Source: Methylomonas sp. AM2-LC (GTDB lineage Bacteria; Pseudomonadota; Gammaproteobacteria; Methylococcales; Methylomonadaceae). From it: a DNA stretch of 64,000 nucleotides. The position numbers were made by a program, and so were the translations under genes. Positions 1 through 9,069 of this stretch are shown in pieces. The notes under the pieces are model-generated. The model had not been told where the DNA came from. It ran no database searches and saw only the letters and a program-made list of their open reading frames with translations. Position 1 is the first letter of the stretch, and every line of letters starts with the position of its first letter. The stretch spans positions 1,178,001 to 1,242,000 of the forward strand of contig NZ_CP157005.1 of assembly GCF_039904985.1 (NCBI RefSeq), read 5' to 3'.

Positions 1-242
1 ATGAAGTATGGATGAAAAACACTTATATACCTCTGGATGCGATTTTTTTATCTACCGATGGTCATATTGTGTCGATACTGGAAAATTTGCAACCTTGTTT
101 GCATGAACCCTGCGAAATTTATAGCCCGCAAGCTGCTGCAAGTTTCATGTTAGAACTCAATGCTGGTTTTAGTCATGATCATCATTTACAAATTGGGCAA
201 ACATTAAGATTGCCCGATTTATCAAAACATCCAGCTAATTAA
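1..242 (+). CDS. DUF192 (UPF0127) family protein, 5'-truncated by window edge
   Basis: C-terminal part of a DUF192 protein. The reading frame is open back to base 3 and reads E-V-W before the first Met at base 12, matching the family motif (G/V)WMKNT followed by PLD-hxFL. The gene therefore starts before the window, and the ATG at 12 is internal. Also visible are the family's N-L-Q-P-C...C-E-I-Y segment and the LELNAG motif. DUF192 proteins are small and often secreted, with unknown function. The gene is convergent with topA, about 12 bp from its end. Family assignment is confident; function is unknown. Confidence 0.85.
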   Translation, partial: EVWMKNTYIPLDAIFLSTDGHIVSILENLQPCLHEPCEIYSPQAAASFMLELNAGFSHDHHLQIGQTLRLPDLSKHPAN

Positions 243-254
243 TCTGTCAGCTAG

Positions 255-2582
255 TTACACTGGTCCATTTACATCGGCCTCATCACCTTCATAAGGCGTT
301 GCGTATTTACATTCTTTTTGCGGACAAACTTTTTCGGTGCCACGGCGTTTGGTGGTTTTCAAGGTTAATATCGGCCAATTGCAGCTCGGACAATTTTCCT
401 TAATGGGTGCGTCCCAAAGAGCGTAGTCGCATTTAGGATAGCCAGAACAGGAATAAAATATCTTACCATTACGAGATTTACGCTTAAGAATCTCACCTTT
501 TTGACATTGTGGACAGGTTACCCCCGTATCTTGCGGTTTTTCCAGTGGCTCAATATGCTTGCACCCCGGATAGCCACTACAACCAATAAATTTTCCGTAG
601 CGTCCGGTTTTAATCACTAATGTGGATGAGCAGAGCGGACATACTCGGCCTTCTACGGTTTCAGGCCCTGCTGTACTTGCTGTGTTGTCATCACCTAAAT
701 TACGGGTGTAGGAGCAGGTTGGATAATGGGTACAGCCAATGAATCGGCCATTACGACCGAGACGAATGGATAAAGGGTTGCCACATTCAGGACATTTTTC
801 ATCAATGCTTTCTTGCGTAACATCGCTTCGTTGTACCGATTCTTCCTTTTCAGTAATTAATTGGGTAAAAGGCCGCCAGAAATCGTTCATTAACGGAATC
901 CAGTCTTTTTCACCCCGAGCAACAGCGTCTAAATCATCTTCCAGATTGGCTGTAAAGTCGTAATCGACGTATTTAGTAAAATGATCAGTCAAAAACTTGT
1001 TAACAATTCGCCCTACATCAGAGGGGTAGAAGCGTTTATTGTCCAAGGTGACATATTCACGGTTTTGTAGTGTCGAAATAATGGTCGCATAGGTGGATGG
1101 ACGGCCAATACCATGCTCTTCCAAGGCTTTAACCAAACTCGCTTCGCTATAACGCGGAGGTGGTTCTGTAAAGTGTTGGTCGGCAGTAATGTCTTTAAGG
1201 CTTATAGGGCGTCCCTCTTCCATGGGCGGTAAGATGCTTTCCTGGTCGTCAGCGGCGTCTTTGTTGTCGTCTTTGCCTTCCAGATAAACGGCCATAAACC
1301 CTGGGTTGGTGACCGTGGAGCCTGTAGCACGAAACACATTTTTTTCGCTGCCACAAGAAAGATCTACCGCCACTTGATTAAGAGTGGCGTTTATCATTTG
1401 GCACGCTACGGTACGTTTCCAGATCAGGTCGTAAAGTTTAAATTGTTCGATAGTTAGCCGATTTTTTACGTCTTCTGGTTGACGATGTACAGAAGTGGGT
1501 CGGATAGCTTCGTGCGCTTCCTGGGCATTTTTTGATTTTGTCTTAAATTCCCTGGTTTGTTTAGGAACATTTTCAATACCATACTTTTCGGCAATTAAGG
1601 TACGAATATCCGCTAACGCTTCTTCAGATAGATTGACTGAATCGGTACGCATATAGGAAATTAAGCCGACAGTTTCGCCGCCTAAATCAATCCCTTCGTA
1701 AAGTTGTTGTGCCACCATCATGGTACGTTTAGTGGTAAAGCCGAGTTTACGGGCGGCTTCCTGTTGTAGCGTAGAAGTAATAAATGGTGGCGCTGGATTA
1801 CGGCTACGTTGTTTTTTTTCTAGCTTGATAGGTATTAGACGACCATCTGCGGCTTCAAGTAAGGTTTGTTGTACTTGCGCAGCCTGATCTGCGTCGGTAA
1901 AGCTGAATTGATTGAGCTTTTCGCCATTAAAATGCGTTAACTTAGCTTTGAAAGGCAACTCTTGCGAGCTGGCTTCAGCTGTGTGAGACCAGTACTCGCG
2001 GCTTTTAAAAGCCTCTATTTCCATTTCTCGTTCGACTATCATTCTGAGCGCTGGACTTTGCACGCGCCCCGCAGACAAGCCTCGACGAATTTTTTTCCAT
2101 AACAATGGTGAAAGATTAAAACCTACCAGATAATCAAGTGCGCGTCTTGCTTGCTGAGCATTGACCATATTGGTCGATAACTCAGTTGGATGAGCAATAG
2201 CATCCGTTACGGCTTTTTTGGTGATTTCATGGAAAACTACACGAAATACTTCTTTGTTTTTTAGTAGCTTTTTTTCCTTGAGATGCTCAAAGACATGCCA
2301 TGATATCGCTTCACCTTCGCGATCCGGGTCAGTGGCGAGATAAAGAGTATCTGCATTTTTAATCGCCTTGCCAATTTCCTGTAAATGGCGAAGATTGCGA
2401 TCAATGACCTGATATTTCATTGCAAAAGCATTTTCAGGATCAACGGCTCCTTCTTTGGGTATCAAATCACGGACATGACCATAGGAGGCAAGAACTTGAA
2501 AATCCTTGCCCAAATATTTTTCTATGGTCTTACATTTTGCGGGTGACTCTACAATGACTAAACTCTTGCTCATGCTATCCAT
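255..2582 (-). CDS. topA: DNA topoisomerase I (type IA)
   Basis: Relaxes negatively supercoiled DNA by transient single-strand cleavage. The N-terminal TOPRIM domain carries LVIVESPAK and the acidic DPDREGEA motif (about residues 85-92). The active-site tyrosine is in GLISYMRTDS (Y310). From about residue 590 to the end there are four Cys4 zinc-ribbon modules, each with CPxC and a later Cys pair, as in long proteobacterial TopA. Length (775 aa) is slightly below E. coli TopA. The start is ambiguous: an in-frame ATG at base 2573 gives the usual MSKSLVIVES start and has a weak GGA upstream, so residues 1-3 may not be translated. It lies 10 bp after smg and is probably co-transcribed with lysM-dprA-smg. 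Confidence 0.97.
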   Translation of the reverse strand: MDSMSKSLVIVESPAKCKTIEKYLGKDFQVLASYGHVRDLIPKEGAVDPENAFAMKYQVIDRNLRHLQEIGKAIKNADTLYLATDPDREGEAISWHVFEHLKEKKLLKNKEVFRVVFHEITKKAVTDAIAHPTELSTNMVNAQQARRALDYLVGFNLSPLLWKKIRRGLSAGRVQSPALRMIVEREMEIEAFKSREYWSHTAEASSQELPFKAKLTHFNGEKLNQFSFTDADQAAQVQQTLLEAADGRLIPIKLEKKQRSRNPAPPFITSTLQQEAARKLGFTTKRTMMVAQQLYEGIDLGGETVGLISYMRTDSVNLSEEALADIRTLIAEKYGIENVPKQTREFKTKSKNAQEAHEAIRPTSVHRQPEDVKNRLTIEQFKLYDLIWKRTVACQMINATLNQVAVDLSCGSEKNVFRATGSTVTNPGFMAVYLEGKDDNKDAADDQESILPPMEEGRPISLKDITADQHFTEPPPRYSEASLVKALEEHGIGRPSTYATIISTLQNREYVTLDNKRFYPSDVGRIVNKFLTDHFTKYVDYDFTANLEDDLDAVARGEKDWIPLMNDFWRPFTQLITEKEESVQRSDVTQESIDEKCPECGNPLSIRLGRNGRFIGCTHYPTCSYTRNLGDDNTASTAGPETVEGRVCPLCSSTLVIKTGRYGKFIGCSGYPGCKHIEPLEKPQDTGVTCPQCQKGEILKRKSRNGKIFYSCSGYPKCDYALWDAPIKENCPSCNWPILTLKTTKRRGTEKVCPQKECKYATPYEGDEADVNGPV

Positions 2583-2592
2583 ACAAAAAAAA

Positions 2593-3060
2593 TCAGTGTA
2601 AAGAAGTGGGTATTAAATCATAGACGATATCTTCCATTCTAGAGAAAGCCACACTATCGCCTGGTTGACTTAACAACACCATTAGTACTATCCACTTTAG
2701 TCTCTCTAAAGTGATATTTTCGTCTTGTAAAGCCATCGCCCTATCAATGGCAATTTCCCTATTTATGGGAGATAAAATTCCTGTATGTTCCAAAAACATC
2801 AGAAAATCTCGACATTCTAGGTCAAAAACTGCAGTTTCTTCGCTGCTAAACACTCTAAACGAAGATGCCACTGCGGGACTGATGGTTTCAATTTCTGCCA
2901 GTGATTCTAACCAATCGAAAGCTTTATTGACATCGGGTTGATGGAATCCGGCTTCTACCAATTCATTGGCAATAACGTCGGTGTCAGGATAACTCTCACC
3001 GTCACCATCGAGATAATTTTCAAACAAGTAGATTAGGACATCAAAAATATCTTCTTTCAT
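2593..3060 (-). CDS. smg: Smg family protein (DUF494)
   Basis: Small acidic cytoplasmic protein of 155 aa. It starts MKEDIFDVLIYLFENYLDG and contains the hallmark stretch near residues 90-120 in which the protein predicts removal of a hydrolase or oxidase-like end (IDRAMAL). Smg/DUF494 proteins are found almost always between dprA and topA in Gammaproteobacteria, which is the arrangement here (11 bp after dprA, 10 bp before topA). The molecular function is not established. The assignment rests on sequence resemblance and conserved position. Confidence 0.9.
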   Translation of the reverse strand: MKEDIFDVLIYLFENYLDGDGESYPDTDVIANELVEAGFHQPDVNKAFDWLESLAEIETISPAVASSFRVFSSEETAVFDLECRDFLMFLEHTGILSPINREIAIDRAMALQDENITLERLKWIVLMVLLSQPGDSVAFSRMEDIVYDLIPTSLH

Positions 3061-3071
3061 TAGAGCCTTTT

Positions 3072-4166
3072 TTAGATTCTGAAATAGCTACCACCGGAGG
3101 CGGTAGCAATATAACCCTGTAGTTCCAAAACTAGCAACATTGAGGAAATTATTTCCACTGACCAGCCGCTTTCTAATACCAGAGTATCAACCGTTGTCGG
3201 GTTGTAGTCGATCAATTTCAATAGATTTTGCTGCTCCAGGTCAAGTCCTGTTTGTATGCTTTCTACTCTGTTTTTTATAGGCAGTTGATTGTATTGCCCT
3301 AATTCTTCAAAAATATCTTCGACAGTTTCAACTAATTTAGCTCCTTGTCTAATTAATGCATTGCATCCTCGCGCTAAAGGATTGTGAATAGAGCCTGGAA
3401 TTGCAAAAACTTCACGATTTTGTTCCAGTGCTAAGCGCGCAGTAATTAAAGAGCCACTTTCTTGAGCCGCTTCGACAACGAGTAACCCCATGCATAAGCC
3501 GCTAATGATTCGATTCCGTCTTGGAAAATGATTGGCTTTAGCCGAAGTACCAGGAGGAAACTCTGAAACCAATGCTCCCTGTTCGACAATTTGTGTGGCT
3601 AAGTGTTTGTGACAGGCAGGATAGACTCGATCCAATCCGGTGCCGGCTACAGCAATGGTTTGACCGTTAACATTAATGGCACCCTGGTGGCTGGCAGCAT
3701 CAATACCTAGCGCCATACCACTGGTAATGGTTAAACCTGTCATTGCCAAGGCTTGAGAAAATTCAATGGCAATTTTAGTACCGATTGTCGATGGATTTCG
3801 GCTACCAACAATCGCAATCTGTGGTTGTGCCAATAATGCCGGATTGCCTTTTACAAATAATACCGGCGGTGGGTTGCTTATTTCTTTTAATTGAGCTGGA
3901 TAAGCAGCATCTTCAAGCGTTAGTGCGTAATTTTGATTCTGATTCAACCAAGCTAGATCTTGTTCGATCAACGCCCAGTCTGGATTGTGTATGGCTTGAA
4001 TAATTTTTTCGCTAAGTCCCAGCGCACTGAGATTGCTTTGCGGCGCAGAAAAAATTTCACTGAGTTCATAATGATTGAGCAATCGTAGCAGAGTATTACT
4101 GCCGATACCTGGGGTTCTAACGATTGCTAGCCAGTATTTAATATTCGGATTGATAATGTGTACCAA
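3072..4166 (-). CDS. dprA: DNA-processing protein DprA/Smf
   Basis: Single-stranded-DNA-binding protein that loads RecA on incoming DNA during natural transformation. The central Rossmann-like domain is clear: the GSRNPS loop, then SGMALGIDAASH, AGTGLDRVYP and the FPRRNRIISGL block, followed by VEA..SGSLITARLALEQNREVFAIPG. An N-terminal SAM-like region (about residues 1-80) and a C-terminal winged-helix (about 300-364, DML1-like) complete the family layout. Length of 364 aa is normal. It lies between a LysM gene and smg, a conserved neighbourhood. A hairpin lies in the 184-bp gap before it. Presence of dprA alone does not prove competence. Confidence 0.95.
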   Translation of the reverse strand: MVHIINPNIKYWLAIVRTPGIGSNTLLRLLNHYELSEIFSAPQSNLSALGLSEKIIQAIHNPDWALIEQDLAWLNQNQNYALTLEDAAYPAQLKEISNPPPVLFVKGNPALLAQPQIAIVGSRNPSTIGTKIAIEFSQALAMTGLTITSGMALGIDAASHQGAINVNGQTIAVAGTGLDRVYPACHKHLATQIVEQGALVSEFPPGTSAKANHFPRRNRIISGLCMGLLVVEAAQESGSLITARLALEQNREVFAIPGSIHNPLARGCNALIRQGAKLVETVEDIFEELGQYNQLPIKNRVESIQTGLDLEQQNLLKLIDYNPTTVDTLVLESGWSVEIISSMLLVLELQGYIATASGGSYFRI

Positions 4167-4241
4167 TTAAGTATAAATTTAGATTTAATAATCAGCCAGT
4201 TAATCTGTTTAGAATAGACACCATGCTCTGTATCATCTAGT

Positions 4242-4275
4242 CCGTTTATGCTGAGTGTGACTAAGGCATAAACGG
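4242..4275. repeat. intergenic hairpin between lysM and dprA
   Basis: A perfect 10-bp inverted repeat (CCGTTTATGC / GCATAAACGG) with a 14-bp loop. A further ATCATC / GATGAT pairing outside it (4232-4237 with 4275-4280) is offset by a small bulge. It lies in the gap between the LysM gene and dprA, both on the minus strand. No clear T-run follows, so it could be an attenuator or an RNA-stabilising structure rather than a simple terminator. Confidence 0.5.
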
Positions 4276-4350
4276 ATGATATGATCAGAAATTGGGGTTA
4301 AATACAATACTAACTGCTTGCTATTTACTTCTCTACCTTTGAAATTGAGT

Positions 4351-5394
4351 TTAAGGAGTTTGTACTCTGTCCAGTATGTGAATGGGCCCTAATGCGTCCA
4401 TCACCAGCGCATAACTCACCCGTTCGAAAGGTCTGAAAATCATAATTACTCCTGAGTATTCGTCAGGTAACTTTACTGCTTCCGGTTCTTCTATTGAGTG
4501 TAGCGTGTCATTGATAACTCTACCCGCCCGAAAAATATTTAGGGTATGACCTGCTTGCAAACCGTCTGCTATACCTTTGTCGATCACTACAATGTCGTGT
4601 TGTCCTATCTGTGTTATGCCGCCCATTACCCGAATAATATAGGCAGAGATTTGGCTTTCTGGTGCTTTAGGAAAATAATTCAATGCAACACTGTTTTCCT
4701 CACTGGGCATTAAACGGTCACCCTGACGAATTTGGGAATTAGATTTGTTGGCTATTAAGGTTGCAGGATCTCCAGATGCAACCAGTGTGGCGTCGCCTAT
4801 AAACAGCGCTTCGTAACCTAAAATTTCGTTGGTTTGTGGACTAATATAGGGATCTCCTTGCCTGTAAATACCATAAGAAAGGGTAGTTGGTGTTACTATT
4901 GATCGAGCATAGAGCCGGTCACCCGCTCCACCAACCAGACGTTCATTTCCACCAATATCGACTATGTATGGGGAATTATTCAATTCGTCTTTGCCTACAA
5001 TTTTAGGTGAACTTAAAAATTGTGCTATTGCATCGCTGGGTATCATCGGTATCGCAGAATCGATACCTGATTCGCGTATTCTCGGCTCCATTTTTTCCTC
5101 ACCAGAACCAGAATAGCGTGAAAAGCTCAGACGGGGTTCACCGTTGACATATGAAAAATAAAGGGTATCGCCAGGATATATCCAGTGAGGGTCTTTAATT
5201 TGTGGATTATTATGCCAGAGCTTGGGCCATTGCCATGGATGTTGTAGAAACTTGCCAGAGATATCCCATAACGTATCTCCTTTTACCACTGTGTATTGGT
5301 CTGGGTGGTTAGGATTTATTTTTAGTTCTTCAGCCAAAAGACTGGTACTAAAAAAAAAGCCCAGCAGTATGCCGAATATTGTACGCAAAACCAT
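4351..5394 (-). CDS. LysM-domain secreted protein
   Basis: Predicted exported peptidoglycan-binding protein of 347 aa. Residues 1-21 form a signal peptide (hydrophobic ILLGFFFSTSLLA). One LysM domain follows at about residues 32-82 (YTVVKGDTLWDISGKFL ... NPQIKDPHWIYPGDTLYF). The remaining 250 residues have no catalytic motif that I recognise. Proteins of this layout are encoded directly beside dprA in Pseudomonas and many other Gammaproteobacteria, as here. The role in the cell wall is not known from sequence. There is no strong Shine-Dalgarno sequence, but the start fits the signal peptide well. Confidence 0.88.
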   Translation of the reverse strand: MVLRTIFGILLGFFFSTSLLAEELKINPNHPDQYTVVKGDTLWDISGKFLQHPWQWPKLWHNNPQIKDPHWIYPGDTLYFSYVNGEPRLSFSRYSGSGEEKMEPRIRESGIDSAIPMIPSDAIAQFLSSPKIVGKDELNNSPYIVDIGGNERLVGGAGDRLYARSIVTPTTLSYGIYRQGDPYISPQTNEILGYEALFIGDATLVASGDPATLIANKSNSQIRQGDRLMPSEENSVALNYFPKAPESQISAYIIRVMGGITQIGQHDIVVIDKGIADGLQAGHTLNIFRAGRVINDTLHSIEEPEAVKLPDEYSGVIMIFRPFERVSYALVMDALGPIHILDRVQTP

Positions 5395-5770
5395 AAAGTA
5401 TCCTGCTAGATTTAAGATTAAATAACCAAGTTAAAAAGAATGTATAGAGTTATTTGTTACACTTTGAACGATAGTAGCTGAGTTTGCCGCAAACGGTGCT
5501 AAAACCATGCTTACCGAAAGTTACTGTGTTTATGAATATAATTGTAATCGATTCGGAATTTCGAATCACTTTTAATCAGGCTTGGCGGCTCATTTCGCAG
5601 GGTAATAAATCTGCATATTGAATGTTTTGCCCTGCGATTAATTTAAATAACGTACAGATAATAGTCGCTCTAAACTTACATGGGTGTTTGTTATTAATAA
5701 GTTTTAACGCTTAAAACGGACTCAAGTTTAATTTCCCTATATTTATCAATTATTAGTAAGCTGGGCGGCT
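5395..5770. other. 376-bp intergenic region, no gene seen
   Basis: AT-rich gap between the start of the LysM gene and the end of the FleQ-like regulator gene. It must hold the promoter of the lysM-dprA-smg-topA group. I see only an 8-bp inverted repeat (TCGCAGGG at 5594 with CCCTGCGA near 5630) and a 6-bp one around GATTCGGAATTTCGAATC at 5550. I found no convincing ORF or RNA gene. Confidence 0.5.
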
Positions 5771-7174
5771 TTATACGTCCACTTTACGAAGTTTTTCGAC
5801 CAGTGTGGTGCGGCGCATATTCAATAGCTTGGCTGCGTGAGCTACCACACCGTTGCATTCATCCAATGCCTGGCGGATAAGTTCATTTTCAAGATCAGTC
5901 AGATACTCTTTCAAATCAATCCCTTGTTCGGGAAGTTGTACTGTGTTGCCTGTAGTTACACCGGGCTTAAATAAGGGAATAGAAGGAGAATTTGTTTCCT
6001 CCCATTGGGGGGTAACACTAATTGTTGGCAAGTTATCGGGTATTGTATAAGCTTGGAATTTTTCAGGCAGATCATTGGCATCAACAGTACCATCAGGGTG
6101 AGTAATGGCTATACGTTCGATTAAATTAGATAACTCGCGGACATTGCCTGGCCATTGGTGTTGCATTAATAAAGCAATCGCTTTTTGAGTCAGGCGGATA
6201 TTTCCGCGTTGGCTCACTGTCATTTTGGCTAGCAAGTCATTAATAAGAAAAGGAATATCTTCAATTCTATCACGCAAGGGGGGGATTTCTATGGGAAATA
6301 CATTCAAGCGGTAATATAAATCCTCACGAAAACGTTTTTCAATAATTTCTTGTTCAAGCTGGCGATGTGTGGCGGCAATTACGCGTACATTACAGTGAAC
6401 GGTTTTATTGCTACCGACTCTTTCGAAGGTGCGTTCTTGTAAAACGCGGAGCAGTTTAACCTGCATAGGCATAGGCATGTCGCCAATTTCGTCAAGGAAA
6501 AGCGTGCCGCCTTCCGCCATTTCAAAGCGGCCCTGTCTGGAGTTGAATGCGCCAGTGAATGCCCCTTTTTCATGTCCAAATAACTCACTTTCCAATAATT
6601 CCCCTGGAATTGCGCCGCAATTAACGGGAACAAACGGTTTGTCTCTACGCGTGGATGAGCGATGCAGTGCTTGTGCCACAACTTCTTTTCCTGTACCCGA
6701 TTCACCCAGTATTAAAACGGTTGCATCGGATTTGGCTACTTGATTGATAAGATCTCTGATTTTTTGGATGGCTTTACTTTGACCCGCTAAGCCTTTATTG
6801 GTTTGTGGTTTTTTATTGGTTTCCGAAGCTTGAGGAATGCTATTTAAAAGTGCCAATAACTTTGGATAAACCGTTGGCCACTCTAAAACTCCAGCCAGCA
6901 TTGCCTGATTGGATTGGGATTGTGGCTGATCCTTGTCAATGACCAAAAATACTGGTGTGCCGTTACTATGTAAGGTCAGCTCTTTAATAACGTTTGTTTG
7001 CGTGCTATCGCTACAGCCAATAAAAATAGCATCAAGGTCATTACTTGACAATACCAACTGATAATCATTACCACTCGCCACTATAACCGTACATTCCATG
7101 AATTTAAGTACTGTTTCTAGTAGATGCAAGCGTTGTTTATTGTCATCAATCAGCAAAATTTCCGGTACAGCCAT
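5771..7174 (-). CDS. sigma-54-dependent activator, FleQ-like
   Basis: Enhancer-binding protein that activates RNA polymerase carrying sigma-54. Domains in order: a receiver-like N-terminal domain (about residues 4-110), the AAA+ domain with Walker A GESGTGKE (157-164), the sigma-54 contact loop GAFTGA (204-209) and Walker [11 protein letters not shown], and a C-terminal Fis-type helix-turn-helix (about 424-464, ending [15 protein letters not shown]). The receiver has the acidic pair LIDD, but the expected phospho-acceptor strand reads DAIFIGC, so canonical phosphorylation is unlikely. This resembles FleQ/FlrA, master regulators of flagella or exopolysaccharide. No flagellar gene is in the window, so FleQ orthology is only likely. 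Confidence 0.85.
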   Translation of the reverse strand: MAVPEILLIDDNKQRLHLLETVLKFMECTVIVASGNDYQLVLSSNDLDAIFIGCSDSTQTNVIKELTLHSNGTPVFLVIDKDQPQSQSNQAMLAGVLEWPTVYPKLLALLNSIPQASETNKKPQTNKGLAGQSKAIQKIRDLINQVAKSDATVLILGESGTGKEVVAQALHRSSTRRDKPFVPVNCGAIPGELLESELFGHEKGAFTGAFNSRQGRFEMAEGGTLFLDEIGDMPMPMQVKLLRVLQERTFERVGSNKTVHCNVRVIAATHRQLEQEIIEKRFREDLYYRLNVFPIEIPPLRDRIEDIPFLINDLLAKMTVSQRGNIRLTQKAIALLMQHQWPGNVRELSNLIERIAITHPDGTVDANDLPEKFQAYTIPDNLPTISVTPQWEETNSPSIPLFKPGVTTGNTVQLPEQGIDLKEYLTDLENELIRQALDECNGVVAHAAKLLNMRRTTLVEKLRKVDV

Positions 7175-7529
7175 ACGATAGGTTCTCTATGAATTACTAA
7201 GCCGGTCACAACGACCATATAAAAAATTCTAAGTTAATCATTGTAGTTGATCTATGACAGAACGCTGTGTAATTCAATTCGTTGTATGAAATAGTTCAAG
7301 ATTTTTAAACAAATATTGCCAAGGCGCAATTCCTAAACAGAGATTAACTGTTTGATAGGAGGTCTACAGTATAGAATCTAGTGATAAATATACAAATTAA
7401 GTGGCATATAAATACTGTTATACGCGACATCACTTGCTTTGATGGGGCATTGCTAAGATTATGTTAAGCCAGTTGTTGCAAAGCAAACACATTATCTCTA
7501 AGTGGCTTTGCGGTTAATATGGCAAAAAG
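7175..7529. other. 355-bp intergenic region, no gene seen
   Basis: AT-rich gap between two minus-strand regulator genes. It should hold the promoter of the FleQ-like gene. Near 7468-7510 there is an imperfect inverted repeat (GCAAAGC / GCTTTGC), which may end transcription of the PAS-type regulator gene. No ORF or RNA gene was convincing. Confidence 0.45.
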
Positions 7530-8879
7530 TTAGTTCAAATGGTATTTTTTACGTTTACGCCAGAAAGTGGCTCTACTCATGCCGACAATACTAGCGGCAG
7601 TTTCCAGATTGCCGCCAGCAATTCTTAATGCTTCACGGATCGACTCTTCTTCATTTAGATAGTTGACTAGATTGTGTGGTGACTTTATTGGTGAGTTAGT
7701 TTCCCTAAATTCGGGTGGTAAATCTTCCATGCATAATTGGTTCCCGCGGCCAACGGCAAAAGCATATTCGACAACATTGATTAATTCACGGACATTACCC
7801 GGCCAGTGGTAATCAAGTAAACAACGCATGACGTCTGGAGCAATGGTATTGATATGTCTGCGACCACGTATATTATGTTGATTGATGTTATGCCAAAGCA
7901 ATAAACTAACATCCATACGACGATCACGTAATGGCGGAAGAAAAACCGGCACCACCCGCAAACGGTACATCAAGTCTTCTCTAAATCGGCCTGATTTAAC
8001 TTCTTCTCGAAGCGAACGGTGAGTGGCGGCGATAATTCGTACGTCAACTGTGATCGACACATTACCGCCTACCGGAATAAAAGTTTGCTCTTGCAATACT
8101 CTAAGCAATTTAGCTTGCAGTTCCAGTGGCAATTCTGCAACTTCGTCCAAAAATAAGGTACCCCTATCCGCGCGTTGAAACAAGCCCGCGTGATGACGAA
8201 CAGCACCGGTAAAGGCGCCTTTCACATGCCCAAATAATTCACTTTCCAATAAGCTGGGGCTGAGAGCTGCGCAATTAATAGCCAGAAACGGTTGGTTACG
8301 GCGAGAACTTTCTTGATGCAAGGCATGAGCGACTAATTCTTTCCCGGTACCCGATTCACCGCGAATTAACACGGTGGCTTCAGTTTCAGCCACATTACTA
8401 ATAACTTTAATGACTTCCAGCATGGCTGGGTCATTTGACAAAATACCATGGAAACTATCGTTAGCGGGTTGTGTAGGGACTGCGAGTGTGGCTTTGGATT
8501 CCGGCTGTATAATTTCCACCGCACCTGCAAATTGCCCATCGGTATTAAAAAACGCGCGTGCTGTACGATAACATTTGATTCGAGTGCCATTAGTTTGTTT
8601 TAAAGAGATAGGTTGCGCTTTAATCACGCCGTGTTGTTTAAGGTCGCAAGGATCAATTTCGCCATCGCAATGCAAAACATCGGTACACAGTTTGCCAAGC
8701 ACTGCATCGGCATTCAGGCCAAATATGCTTTCTGCGCTATTATTCCAAAATAAAACTTTATGTTCCGCGTCGATCACAAACACAGCACCTATATCAATAA
8801 GGTCGGCCAGTACAGCAATTACTTGGTCGGGGCCAATTTGGCTAAGCCAGCGTATAAAAAAAGGTGAGTATCCAGCCAT
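7530..8879 (-). CDS. PAS-domain sigma-54-dependent activator, FisR-like
   Basis: Enhancer-binding protein of 449 aa. A PAS domain occupies about residues 20-125 (DAEHKVLFWNNSAESIFG...). The AAA+ domain has Walker A GESGTGK (174-180) and GAFTGA (221-226). A Fis-type helix-turn-helix ends the protein (ETAASIVGMSRATFWRKRKK). The PAS domain has four cysteines at 65, 71, 78 and 103. FisR, a known sigma-54 activator of sulfide-oxidation genes, senses polysulfide through N-terminal cysteines. This gene is divergent from a persulfide dioxygenase-SQR operon, so a FisR-like role is a reasonable inference, but I cannot show that the same cysteines are conserved. A palindrome and a -24/-12-like promoter lie in the divergent gap. 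Confidence 0.85.
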   Translation of the reverse strand: MAGYSPFFIRWLSQIGPDQVIAVLADLIDIGAVFVIDAEHKVLFWNNSAESIFGLNADAVLGKLCTDVLHCDGEIDPCDLKQHGVIKAQPISLKQTNGTRIKCYRTARAFFNTDGQFAGAVEIIQPESKATLAVPTQPANDSFHGILSNDPAMLEVIKVISNVAETEATVLIRGESGTGKELVAHALHQESSRRNQPFLAINCAALSPSLLESELFGHVKGAFTGAVRHHAGLFQRADRGTLFLDEVAELPLELQAKLLRVLQEQTFIPVGGNVSITVDVRIIAATHRSLREEVKSGRFREDLMYRLRVVPVFLPPLRDRRMDVSLLLWHNINQHNIRGRRHINTIAPDVMRCLLDYHWPGNVRELINVVEYAFAVGRGNQLCMEDLPPEFRETNSPIKSPHNLVNYLNEEESIREALRIAGGNLETAASIVGMSRATFWRKRKKYHLN

Positions 8880-8902
8880 AAGTAAAATTGATATGTGTCA
8901 AA

Positions 8903-8950
8903 TTTGTTTCAAAAGTAGCATATTTGTTTCAATGTTTCAATGTGAAACAT
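8903..8950. promoter_or_regulatory. putative activator-binding region: GTTTCA repeats and perfect palindrome
   Basis: The element GTTTCA occurs at 8906, 8926 and 8934, with its complement TGAAAC at 8943. The first two copies are part of an identical 10-mer TTTGTTTCAA (8903-8912 and 8923-8932), 20 bp apart and so on the same face of the helix. Bases 8932-8950 form a perfect palindrome, ATGTTTCA-ATG-TGAAACAT. It lies about 100 bp upstream of the predicted start of the sulfide operon, the usual distance for a sigma-54 enhancer, and also just upstream of the divergent regulator gene. Binding by that regulator is inferred. Confidence 0.65.
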
Positions 8951-9014
8951 AAAAGTGACTAATAATTATCCTTGAAAAGCATTAAAAGCAAGTATTTAAG
9001 CAGAAAATTAGAAA

Positions 9015-9030
9015 TGGCATATAATTTGAT
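9015..9030 (+). promoter_or_regulatory. candidate sigma-54 (-24/-12) promoter of the sulfide operon
   Basis: Bases 9015-9030 read TGGCATATAATTTGAT. They match the sigma-54 pattern TGGCAC-N5-TTGC with exact spacing. The -24 GG is present; the -12 dinucleotide is GA instead of the usual GC, which weakens the match. It lies 40 bp before the dioxygenase start codon, downstream of a palindromic enhancer-like site and divergent from a sigma-54 activator gene, so context supports it. Confidence 0.55.
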
Positions 9031-9069
9031 ATAAGTTTATTAGAATTTACTAATTAACTGGAGGCCTCT

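Noticed and set aside
7402..7420. TGGCATATAAATACTG as a sigma-54 promoter
   Set aside because: The -24 half looks right but the -12 half (TTGC) is missing, and no plus-strand gene follows.
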